Assembly (NCBI GenBank): GCA_021731385.1
Contig: JAKFXM010000171.1
Coordinates: 1 to 9,063, forward strand
Origin: Methanobacteriota archaeon
GTDB taxonomy: Archaea > Altiarchaeota > Altiarchaeia > IMC4 > QMZM01
Direction of reading: 5' to 3'
Length of the DNA: 9,063 nucleotides
In this document: one piece after another, positions 1 through 5,389 of the stretch
Layout of the letters: every line of letters begins with the position of its first letter
Numbering within the stretch: the stretch's first letter is position 1
Made by a program: the position numbers and the translations under genes
The notes under the pieces: generated by a model
Databases searched by the model: none
What the model was told of the DNA's origin: nothing
The model's input: the letters and a program-made list of their open reading frames with translations, nothing else

Positions 1-189
1 CTGACTTATCTGGTACTTGTCGACCCATGGTTCGGGTTGCACCTCATTGGGAATTTTTGGGCTGTTTCTTTCTGAACTGAAATATAATCCTGAAAAAAGC
101 ATCGTAATTACAACAACAAAAACCCCGATTAGTATATATCTGCCATTATCCTTTTTCTTTACCGCATTTTTCCGGAATTTTTTTGCCAT
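1..189 (-). CDS. Membrane-anchored protein of unknown function (N-terminal part, cut by left edge)
   Basis: Seen: a minus-strand frame opens at ATG 189-187 and stays open for 63 codons to the window edge. The first 17 residues are very basic (MAKKFRKNAVKKKDNGR). A hydrophobic helix follows at residues 18-36, then a polar, proline-containing stretch (NSPKIPNEVQPEP). This is the layout of a signal anchor or uncleaved signal peptide, with the rest of the protein expected outside the membrane. The start is supported by the K/R-rich head, by a TATA-like element about 25 bases upstream, and by divergence from the FKBP gene. AAGG directly abuts the ATG, too close to act as a ribosome binding site, so the mRNA may be leaderless. 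I do not recognise the family, and the function would have to be read from the part beyond the window. Confidence 0.7.
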   Translation of the reverse strand, partial: MAKKFRKNAVKKKDNGRYILIGVFVVVITMLFSGLYFSSERNSPKIPNEVQPEPWVDKYQISQ

Positions 190-209
190 CCTTAAGATAT
201 GAGAATTAA

Positions 210-219
210 CTATATTAAT
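210..219 (-). promoter_or_regulatory. TATA-like box for the leftmost minus-strand gene
   Basis: On the minus strand the sequence TTAATATAG is preceded by CGGA, a BRE-like context. Its centre is about 25 bases from the ATG at 189, which fits a leaderless or nearly leaderless archaeal transcript. The assignment rests on spacing and composition only, and the surrounding region is AT-rich throughout. Confidence 0.4.
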
Positions 220-234
220 CCGAAATATTAAATC
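220..234 (+). promoter_or_regulatory. BRE/TATA element for the FKBP operon
   Basis: The sequence CCGAAATATTAAAT combines a purine-rich BRE-like half (CCGAAA) with an AT-rich TATA box, about 35 bases before the ATG at 263. It would place transcription start about 8 bases upstream of the start codon. No ribosome binding site is visible in that short leader. It would drive the four-gene FKBP-MNT-HEPN-Dph2-like run, because no other promoter-like gap occurs before 2320. Confidence 0.5.
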
Positions 235-262
235 ATTACCTTAATAATAAAAATTAATAAAA

Positions 263-940
263 ATGGAAAAATTTATAAAAATTTCATATACCGGAAAAAT
301 TAAGGATGGGAAGGTATTTGACACAACGAGCGAAGAAATAGCGAAAAAGGAAGACATCTACAATGAAAAGGGTACATATCACCCGATGCCTGTAATCCTC
401 GGGGAAAAACAGGTCATAGAGGGGCTTGATGATGCCCTGAAGGGAATGAATACTGGAGAGGAAAAGACTGTTGAAATCCCGCCGGAAAAGGCGTATGGGA
501 ACAGGGATCCTAATTTAATCAGACTTGTTCCTTTAGGAATGTTCAAAAAACAGAAGATAAATCCAGTGCCCGGGATGCCAGTGGAACTTGATGGCAGGAT
601 GGCGAGGATTCAGACCGTTGCGGGGGGGAGGGTAAGGGTTGATTTCAATTCAGACCTTGCGGGGAAAACACTGGTGTTTAATGTAAAGGTTGATGATACT
701 GCCAAGACTGATGAGGATAGGGTTAAATATTTAATAGAAAGAAATTTCAACGGTAATGAGAATTTCAACATAAAGATTTCAGAAAAAAATCTTGATATTT
801 CAATACCTGAAAAGGCATATAAGGACAGGAACATACTCATAAGAAAGGCTTCCTTTGCGGCAGAGGTTTTCAAATATTTAGACATTGATAAAGTAGAATT
901 TCATGAGATGTGGGAGAAGCCAAAGAAAGAGAAGAAATGA
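263..940 (+). CDS. FKBP-type peptidyl-prolyl cis-trans isomerase, long archaeal (26-kDa) type
   Basis: Catalyses proline cis-trans isomerisation and probably also acts as a chaperone in the cytoplasm. Seen: 225 residues with no signal peptide. The FKBP fold spans about residues 1-80 and 133-145. Active-site positions include Y9, F19-D20 (GKVFDTT), V51-I52 in the VIEGLDDAL helix, Y78 (KAYG) and F139. The insert-in-flap (IF) domain, linked to chaperone activity in SlyD-like proteins, lies at about 82-130 (LVPLGMF ... GRVRVDFN). A further domain of about 75 residues (about 146-225) follows, as in the long FKBPs of methanogens. The extreme C-terminus is a lysine-rich tail, EKPKKEKK. Start: ATG 263 begins exactly at the first conserved strand (KFIKISYTG). 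The stop overlaps the next ATG in ATGA at 937-940, so translation is probably coupled to the MNT gene. The family call is secure, but clients are unknown. Confidence 0.95.
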   Translation: MEKFIKISYTGKIKDGKVFDTTSEEIAKKEDIYNEKGTYHPMPVILGEKQVIEGLDDALKGMNTGEEKTVEIPPEKAYGNRDPNLIRLVPLGMFKKQKINPVPGMPVELDGRMARIQTVAGGRVRVDFNSDLAGKTLVFNVKVDDTAKTDEDRVKYLIERNFNGNENFNIKISEKNLDISIPEKAYKDRNILIRKASFAAEVFKYLDIDKVEFHEMWEKPKKEKK

Positions 941-942
941 AA
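914..942 (+). repeat. Direct repeat, left copy: end of the FKBP gene plus ATGAAA
   Basis: This 29-base stretch encodes the FKBP tail EKPKKEKK-stop and the first bases of the next gene. Aligned with 1635-1663 it matches at 23 of 29 positions without gaps. The last 14 bases (GAGAAGAAATGAAA) are identical. The two copies sit 721 bases apart and bracket the MNT-HEPN pair. The sequence is purine-rich and of low complexity, so chance similarity is possible. Confidence 0.55.
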
Positions 943-1272
943 ACCAAAAGAACGATAAATGAGATAAGAGATCTTCTATCACGGATAAGAAAACTACTTG
1001 AAAGAATTTACGGCGATCGCATTATGGATGTAATCCTTTATGGCTCTTTTGCTAGAAACGCTTCAACGGATGATTCAGATATAGATATCGCAGTAGTACT
1101 TAAAGGCACAGTGAATAAAACAAGAGAGATAGACAGGATATATGATATGCTGTATGACATAATACTGGAGACCGGTGAATTAATCTCTGTTAATCCATTG
1201 TCTGAAGAAGAGATTAAAAATCTAATATGGCCTTTATACTACCATATTAAAAGAGAGGGGATAAAGATATGA
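937..1272 (+). CDS. MNT-domain nucleotidyltransferase, probable antitoxin of a HEPN-MNT pair
   Basis: A minimal nucleotidyltransferase of the Pol-beta superfamily, 111 residues. Seen: after an amphipathic N-terminal helix, the signature strand-turn ILYGSFARN (about 33-41) is followed by DDSDIDIAVV (about 45-54). Together they give the G-S motif and the D48-x-D50 metal-binding pair. The usual GSxARG carries Asn for the last Gly. A third carboxylate is not obvious; the expected strand reads ELISV. Known of the family: MntA proteins neutralise the adjacent HEPN protein, in studied cases by adenylylating a tyrosine. Start: ATG 937 overlaps the FKBP stop (ATGA). A GTG at 910 in the same frame would add nine charged residues and overlap FKBP more, so it is less likely. 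The stop overlaps the HEPN start in another ATGA at 1269-1272. Confidence 0.88.
   Translation: MKTKRTINEIRDLLSRIRKLLERIYGDRIMDVILYGSFARNASTDDSDIDIAVVLKGTVNKTREIDRIYDMLYDIILETGELISVNPLSEEEIKNLIWPLYYHIKREGIKI
1254..1260 (+). promoter_or_regulatory. Ribosome binding site of the HEPN gene
   Basis: GAGAGGGG lies inside the end of the MNT gene, about 8 bases before ATG 1269. It supports that start and tight translational coupling of antitoxin and toxin. Confidence 0.5.
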
Positions 1273-1661
1273 AAGAAGTAGAGACTTTAATGCAAAGGGC
1301 TGATAGGTCGATTAGAAGTGCTGAACTTTTGCTGAATGAAGGGGATTCTGACACATCAGTTTCTCGCTGTTACTATGCTATGTTCTACTCAGTAGAGGCT
1401 TTGCTTCTAACTAAAGGGTTGAAATTTTCCTCTCACAGAAGCGTTATCTCACTCTTTGGCGAGCATTTTGTAAAGACAGGTCTATTTAAGCCGGAAATGG
1501 GCAGGATGCTGAGTAAGACCTTTGAGAAGCGTTTGGTAGGTGATTACAGTTTTGCTCCAATAGTAGATGAGAATGACGCAAAAGAGGTACTAAGTTGGGC
1601 AAAGGAGTTTATCAAAGAAGTAAATGCCCATCTTGAAAAGGAGAAAAAGGAGAAGAAATGA
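1269..1661 (+). CDS. HEPN-domain protein, probable toxin partner of the MNT protein
   Basis: An all-helical protein of 130 residues. Seen: helix 1 (about 4-24) has the regular HEPN pattern QRADRSIRSAELLLNEG. It is followed by SRCYYAMFYSVEALLLTKG (32-50), SSHRSVISLFGEHFVKTG (54-71) and KRLVGDYSF (87-95). The end reads DAKEVLSWAKEFIKEV. These blocks match the COG1895-type HEPN proteins encoded beside MNT genes. Known: many HEPN toxins are RNases with an R-x(4-6)-H motif. Here the nearest arrangement is R57-x8-H66, so the canonical motif is absent and RNase activity cannot be assumed. The last eight residues, EKEKKEKK, copy the FKBP tail and are not typical of the HEPN fold. The gene overlaps the MNT gene upstream and the Dph2-like gene downstream, by ATGA at each end. 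Confidence 0.88.
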   Translation: MKEVETLMQRADRSIRSAELLLNEGDSDTSVSRCYYAMFYSVEALLLTKGLKFSSHRSVISLFGEHFVKTGLFKPEMGRMLSKTFEKRLVGDYSFAPIVDENDAKEVLSWAKEFIKEVNAHLEKEKKEKK

Positions 1662-1663
1662 AA
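1635..1663 (+). repeat. Direct repeat, right copy: end of the HEPN gene plus ATGAAA
   Basis: Encodes EKEKKEKK-stop followed by ATGAAA, aligned codon for codon with the FKBP tail at 914-942: seven of eight residues agree and the final 14 bases are identical. It marks the right boundary of the possible 721-bp inserted unit. Confidence 0.55.
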
Positions 1664-2320
1664 TCCCTATTTATCCCATGCTGCTTTAAAAAGAGCCCGA
1701 TACCTGCCGTAAAAAAGGTGCTGGTAAAACTGAAAAATTACAAAAGAATCGGGATTCTCACTACTGCCCAGCACCTGAACCAGATGGAAAGAATTTCAAA
1801 TTTTCTGGAGAAAAATAATAAAAAAGTACTTATTGGCGGACAGGTTCTTGGCTGCAATCAGGATTCTGCAATTTCTATTGAAAATAAGGTTGATGCCTTT
1901 CTCTACATAGGGTCCGGGAAATTCCATCCCATTGGAATTGCGCTTGCAACCGAAAAGCCTGTTTTTATTGCAAATCCATATTCCGATTCTGCAGATGAAA
2001 TTTCTGATGAGGAGAAAAGAGGATTTATTAAAAGAAGAAACGGGCAGATTTCAAGGGCATTAACCGCTGAAATTTTTGGGATATTGATCTCAACAAAAAC
2101 GATGCAGTTCAGGCTGAAATCCGCGCTGAAAATCAAGGAAAAACTTGAAAGGTCGGGAAGAAAAGCGTTTCTATTTACGGGAAATGAGATCTCCCCTGCA
2201 AATGTCCTTGGATACAAGGTCGATGCATGGATTAACACAGCATGCCCGAGGATTGTTGACGATGAATTTGAAAAGCCTGTTCTGAATCCTGAGGAGATGG
2301 AGATTCTTCTTTCTATTTGA
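1658..2320 (+). CDS. Dph2-like diphthamide synthase protein lacking the first domain
   Basis: Dph2 is the radical-SAM-like enzyme that transfers a 3-amino-3-carboxypropyl group to the target histidine of EF-2, the first step of diphthamide synthesis. Seen: 220 residues matching domains 2 and 3 of archaeal Dph2. Conserved blocks are GGQVLGCN (C66), YIGSGKFHPIGIALATEKPV (about 89-108), KRRNGQISRA and NTACPRIVDD (C196). The 130-residue spacing of the two cysteines fits the family (124 in the Pyrococcus horikoshii enzyme, recalled: C59, C163, C287 of about 342). Odd: the first domain and its cluster cysteine are absent, and an in-frame TGA at 1634 rules out an upstream extension. The C-terminus is also about 30 residues short. 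A CC pair at positions 8-9 is unusual. GGAG at 1649 is the ribosome binding site, and the start overlaps the HEPN stop. It may need a partner paralogue, may do something else, or may be decaying. Confidence 0.75.
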   Translation: MKSLFIPCCFKKSPIPAVKKVLVKLKNYKRIGILTTAQHLNQMERISNFLEKNNKKVLIGGQVLGCNQDSAISIENKVDAFLYIGSGKFHPIGIALATEKPVFIANPYSDSADEISDEEKRGFIKRRNGQISRALTAEIFGILISTKTMQFRLKSALKIKEKLERSGRKAFLFTGNEISPANVLGYKVDAWINTACPRIVDDEFEKPVLNPEEMEILLSI

Positions 2321-2446
2321 TTTCTTAATGAGGTTGCAACTGAAACACTGAAATGGAGGATTTCAGAATAAAAACACTTTACTCCTTTGACTCAGAATTT
2401 GATAAGGTTGGGGGAGGAATCGAAAGGATTGAAATTCCTTAGATTT
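2321..2446. other. Short spacer between convergent genes, with protein-like remnants
   Basis: No promoter, RNA or strong hairpin is visible in these 126 bases. A pyrimidine-rich run at about 2303-2326, overlapping the end of the Dph2-like gene, could act as a T-rich archaeal terminator. After the Dph2-like TGA the same frame continues 16 codons (FLNEVATETLKWRISE) to TAA. A 29-codon frame at 2353-2442 (MEDFRIKTLYSFDSEF..., stop TAG) begins in another phase and has no ribosome binding site. Either could be a decayed C-terminus of the upstream gene, but open runs this short are expected by chance. I do not call a gene here. Confidence 0.3.
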
Positions 2447-2989
2447 TTAGATTCTTCTCAATAACATCAGAACTTCTTTTACAACTTTATCAACATCAGC
2501 CAGTTTCGCCTTGTTCTCCTCAAATCTTGGCTCTATGAATTTTATGCCATTTTTCTTCAGTTTTTCAATATTCTCGGAAACAAACGGATTCCTGTAGATT
2601 GATTCATGCATCGCAGGCACTATCACAACCGGGATTCCTGAACCAAGTGCAGTTGAGGCAAATGTTGTTACTGTAGTATCATCAATTCCATGAGCAATCT
2701 TTGATATTGTATTCGCTGTTGCAGGGCAGATTAAGAGAAGATTTACTTTGCTATTAATGCCGCACAATTTCACATGTTCTACATCACCTGTCAATCCTGT
2801 TATAACCCTTTTTCCTGATGCCCAGTGCAGGACATAGGGATGAATTATCCTTCTCGCGGATTTTGTCATGACGCATTCCACATCAATTCCATTCCTGATT
2901 AATTCTCTTGCAATCTTCGGTGCTTCTATTGCCGCTACACTGCCGCAGACTGCGAGTACTATCTTCGTGTTTTCTTCTTTTAATCCCAT
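2447..2989 (-). CDS. Stand-alone flavoprotein of the CoaC/Dfp (phosphopantothenoylcysteine decarboxylase) type
   Basis: An FMN-binding Rossmann-like protein of 180 residues. Seen, numbered from ATG 2989: KIVLAVCGSVAAIEA (9-23) is the FMN-binding start. VMTKSARRIIHP (40-51) follows. VEHVKL carries H72, matching the catalytic His of PPC decarboxylases. CPATANTISKIAHGIDD and VPAMHESIYRNP come next, and the end is FIEPRFEENKAKLAD. Known: CoaC decarboxylates 4'-phosphopantothenoylcysteine in coenzyme A synthesis, and in most archaea it is fused to CoaB. Here no CoaB domain follows. The Asn of the PxMN motif is His, and the cysteine-containing ACGxxG flap is replaced by EPRFEENKAK. A CoaC role is therefore likely but not certain; another Dfp-family flavoprotein is possible. 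Start: ATGs at 2998, 2995 and 2989 are all possible. I chose 2989 from the TATA spacing. A start at 3034 would overlap thrC. Confidence 0.78.
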   Translation of the reverse strand: MGLKEENTKIVLAVCGSVAAIEAPKIARELIRNGIDVECVMTKSARRIIHPYVLHWASGKRVITGLTGDVEHVKLCGINSKVNLLLICPATANTISKIAHGIDDTTVTTFASTALGSGIPVVIVPAMHESIYRNPFVSENIEKLKKNGIKFIEPRFEENKAKLADVDKVVKEVLMLLRRI

Positions 2990-3012
2990 CTTCATCATAA
3001 TTATTCTAAATC

Positions 3013-3020
3013 TAATATTA
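3013..3020 (-). promoter_or_regulatory. TATA box of the CoaC-type gene, inside a very short divergent region
   Basis: The palindromic TAATATTA has its centre about 27 bases before ATG 2989 on the minus strand, which would give a leaderless mRNA beginning at or next to that start. It lies too close to the thrC ATG at 3026 (6 bases) to serve thrC. The thrC promoter must therefore overlap the CoaC-type start region, perhaps the AT-rich stretch at about 2996-3009. Confidence 0.4.
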
Positions 3021-3025
3021 AAACA

Positions 3026-4309
3026 ATGAAGCAAACTGTAATCCTCAGGTGCATTGACTGCGGAAAGGAGTATGAACCAAGTGCAATCTACAGATGCAGT
3101 TGCAATGCTCTTCTTGAGGTTGTATTGGACACAGAAAAACTTAAGGAAACGGTCTCAAGAAAATTATTCGACTCACGGCTATGGTCAAGAAGAGAGCCTT
3201 ATCACAGCGGGGTCTGGCGCTTTAAGGAATTGGTTCATCCCTTAGTGAGTGATGAGCAGATAATCTCAAGACCTGAAGGGAATACGAATATCTATAAACA
3301 CAAAAAAATTCGGGAATATACCGGAATCAAGGACATCTTGCTGAAGCATGAGGGTGAAAATCCTACCGGCTCTTTTAAGGACCGCGGAATTTCTCCGGGA
3401 ATAAGCGAGGCAAACAGGCTTGGCATGAAGGTTGTTGCCTGTGCCTCTACAGGAAATACCTCTGCTTCCCTAGCAGCGTATGCGAGTATAGGCAGTATGA
3501 AGTCTGTAGTTTTCGTACCCGAAGGGAAGATTGCCATGGGGAAATTATCACAGGCGATTGCCTATGGCGCGAGGGTTCTTGAGGTTAATGGAAATTTTGA
3601 TGATGCCATGTCCCTTGTGCAGAAATCCTCAAATGAATTAGGCATGTATCTTCTAAATTCCATCAATCCCTGGAGGATAGAGGGTCAGAAATCCATAATC
3701 TTCGAATTAATCCAGCAGTTTGACTGGAAACCACCGGACTGGATTATTGTCCCTGCCGGAAATCTTGGCAACACCTCTGCATTTGGCAAGGCACTGGATG
3801 AAATGAAAAAACTGGATTTAATAGAGAAAATTCCAAGAATCGCTGCAATTCAGGCTGAAGGTGCCAACCCCTTCTATGAGACCTGGAAAAACAAGAGGTC
3901 TGAATTAAAATCCCTGAAAAACCCGGAAACAATAGCGAGTGCAATAAAGATAGGTAATCCCGTCAGTTGGAAAAAGGCATTAAGGGCTATAAAAACAACA
4001 AATGGCTTAGTTGAACAGGTTTCTGACCAGGAGATAATGGATGCAAAGGCAATTGTAGATTCCTCTGGAATCGGTTGTGAGCCTGCATCTGCCGCATCAG
4101 TTGCTGGTGCAAAGAAACTTCTGGAAGATGGCATTATCGACAGGGATGAACAGATTGTCTGCATAATTACAGGAAATCTACTGAAGGATACGGATTCAAC
4201 AATTAATTACCACCTGTCAAATTTGAAGGGTATTAAACCCAAATATTCAAACAAGCCAATTGTAATAGAATCCACAATAGAAGCAGTAAAAGAGGCAATT
4301 GGATTATAG
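3026..4309 (+). CDS. thrC: Threonine synthase
   Basis: PLP enzyme converting O-phosphohomoserine to threonine and phosphate, the last step of threonine synthesis. Seen: 427 residues. An N-terminal zinc-ribbon-like hairpin, C9-x2-C12 and C24-x-C26, is typical of archaeal threonine synthases. The Schiff-base lysine is K118 in ENPTGSFKDRG. Substrate and PLP phosphate contacts include ASTGNTSASLAAYA (about 140-153) and the glycine-rich VPAGNLGNTSAFGKA (about 242-256). The C-terminal part contains GIGCEPASAASVAGAKKL and a closing CIITGNLLKD. Length and motif order are normal for the family. ATG 3026 starts directly before the zinc ribbon and has no visible ribosome binding site, so the mRNA is probably leaderless. 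No other threonine-pathway gene is adjacent; the gene stands alone between a divergent flavoprotein gene and a convergent operon. Confidence 0.95.
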   Translation: MKQTVILRCIDCGKEYEPSAIYRCSCNALLEVVLDTEKLKETVSRKLFDSRLWSRREPYHSGVWRFKELVHPLVSDEQIISRPEGNTNIYKHKKIREYTGIKDILLKHEGENPTGSFKDRGISPGISEANRLGMKVVACASTGNTSASLAAYASIGSMKSVVFVPEGKIAMGKLSQAIAYGARVLEVNGNFDDAMSLVQKSSNELGMYLLNSINPWRIEGQKSIIFELIQQFDWKPPDWIIVPAGNLGNTSAFGKALDEMKKLDLIEKIPRIAAIQAEGANPFYETWKNKRSELKSLKNPETIASAIKIGNPVSWKKALRAIKTTNGLVEQVSDQEIMDAKAIVDSSGIGCEPASAASVAGAKKLLEDGIIDRDEQIVCIITGNLLKDTDSTINYHLSNLKGIKPKYSNKPIVIESTIEAVKEAIGL

Positions 4310-4327
4310 ACCCTTCAATTTATCGCT

Positions 4328-5368
4328 TTAAACTACATCACCGCCCGCAACTAGTCTCTGTCGGGGATTGTTTAGTTGGACAATCAGAAAACGCTCGTTT
4401 TTGCTATATGCGATATTTTTTTGGGTTGTAAGAACAATGTTACAATTAGAACCCGGAGGTGCATGTGTCACATCTTTGCCGTCAATTGATATACTGTTGA
4501 TGGTTGCGGGGGTGTCCTGAAGACCTGCAAACAGGTGCACGGTATCTCCAACGCCCGGTCCCTGTGTGAATTTTGTTATTCTGGATTTTAGATTGAATTT
4601 TGACGCTACATCCTCTTTTTGTGATATGATATACCCGCGATCAAAATCCCTTGACTGTACGCCCTTTAGAGAAAGCCCTACCCTTGTACCTGCAAATGCG
4701 ATCTTCATATCCATATCATTGCTCTGGATGGAACGTATCTCAGCCGATCTGTTTATCGGGAAGACTGTCAGATGGTCGTGCACTTTGAGAGTACCCTGAG
4801 TAACGATGCCAAGCACGACGCATCCTATACCCATGACATTAAAGAAATGGTCCACGACTACACGCACAGGCAGGTCATTCTTTGCAACATTAGCAACTCT
4901 TATCTCTTCTCCAAGTGCAACTATTTTCCCCTTTAGATTTTCGATTCCTTCAAGCGTGGTTGTGGAAACCGCAACTAATCCCCAACCCTCAAGATTCGTA
5001 CCCTTGGTTATTGATTTTATCTTTTCAGTAAGTTGTGAAATTGCTGCAGGATTTGATTTATCCGACATTGTGATAACAAACAACCCTCTTTTATTTACAA
5101 TTAAATCGAGCGCGATTATACATTCCCCTACCTGTGCACTTAATCCATCTGACGGAACGCATACAAGAACCATGTCTGAAAGGTTTATTGCATGGATAAG
5201 GGACATCATGGACTCAGGATAGGTATTTGCATCCACGAAAGAATAGATCCTATCGCCTTTTACGAAATTATACAGTGTGATGTCCGACTCTGTGCCTTTC
5301 TTCCCGAGTTTTGCTGCAAGACCCGTTCTGCCTGATTTTTCGCCTCCAATGATCGCTACATTTGCCAT
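4328..5368 (-). CDS. EF-Tu/SelB-like three-domain protein with degenerate GTPase motifs
   Basis: Translation-factor architecture, 346 residues. Seen: an N-terminal G-like domain (about 1-160), a domain 2 beta-barrel (about 165-255: PVRVVVDHFFNVMGIGCVVLGIVTQGTLKVHDHLTV, with AFAGTRVGLSLKGV) and a domain 3 barrel (about 260-346, ending NPRQRLVAGGDVV). The GTP-binding signatures are altered. The P-loop reads G8-GEKS-G13-R14-T15, with Arg for the invariant Lys. The switch II DxxGH is replaced by VDANTYP (D46). The NKxD specificity loop reads TMSDKSN. The LxGxE-like and SxTTxEGIENLK parts are kept. Known: methanogens and relatives carry EF-Tu domain 2 proteins of this sort with no settled role. 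It lies 21 bases after argB, with AAGGTAG about 7 bases before its ATG, so it is probably co-transcribed with argB. GTP hydrolysis is doubtful; binding of tRNA, ribosome or another nucleotide is possible. Confidence 0.82.
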   Translation of the reverse strand: MANVAIIGGEKSGRTGLAAKLGKKGTESDITLYNFVKGDRIYSFVDANTYPESMMSLIHAINLSDMVLVCVPSDGLSAQVGECIIALDLIVNKRGLFVITMSDKSNPAAISQLTEKIKSITKGTNLEGWGLVAVSTTTLEGIENLKGKIVALGEEIRVANVAKNDLPVRVVVDHFFNVMGIGCVVLGIVTQGTLKVHDHLTVFPINRSAEIRSIQSNDMDMKIAFAGTRVGLSLKGVQSRDFDRGYIISQKEDVASKFNLKSRITKFTQGPGVGDTVHLFAGLQDTPATINSISIDGKDVTHAPPGSNCNIVLTTQKNIAYSKNERFLIVQLNNPRQRLVAGGDVV

Positions 5369-5389
5369 GTTATCTACCTTGTATAAGGC

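Noticed and set aside
17..202. Plus-strand open frame of 61 codons at the left edge
   Set aside because: It is antisense to a minus-strand frame that has a basic head, a membrane helix and its own TATA-like element; the plus-strand translation has no domain pattern.
910..936. GTG 910 as the start of the MNT gene
   Set aside because: It would enlarge the overlap with FKBP and add only charged residues. ATG 937 gives the ATGA overlap seen at the next two junctions.
2318..2320. TGA of the Dph2-like gene as a selenocysteine codon
   Set aside because: Only 16 codons follow before TAA, the position is not a conserved cysteine, and no SECIS-like hairpin is evident in the short spacer.
2990..3034. 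A start at 3034 for the CoaC-type flavoprotein
   Set aside because: It would overlap the divergent thrC start and add residues before the conserved fold. The TATA at 3013-3020 would then lie inside the gene.
4806..5222. 138-codon plus-strand frame inside the EF-Tu-like gene
   Set aside because: It is antisense to a well-conserved translation-factor-like protein; its Ser/Thr/Pro-rich translation is the usual shadow pattern.
4328..5368. Calling the EF-Tu-like protein a true SelB selenocysteine factor
   Set aside because: The GTP-binding motifs are degenerate, the C-terminal SelB extension is missing, and no selenocysteine genes are nearby.
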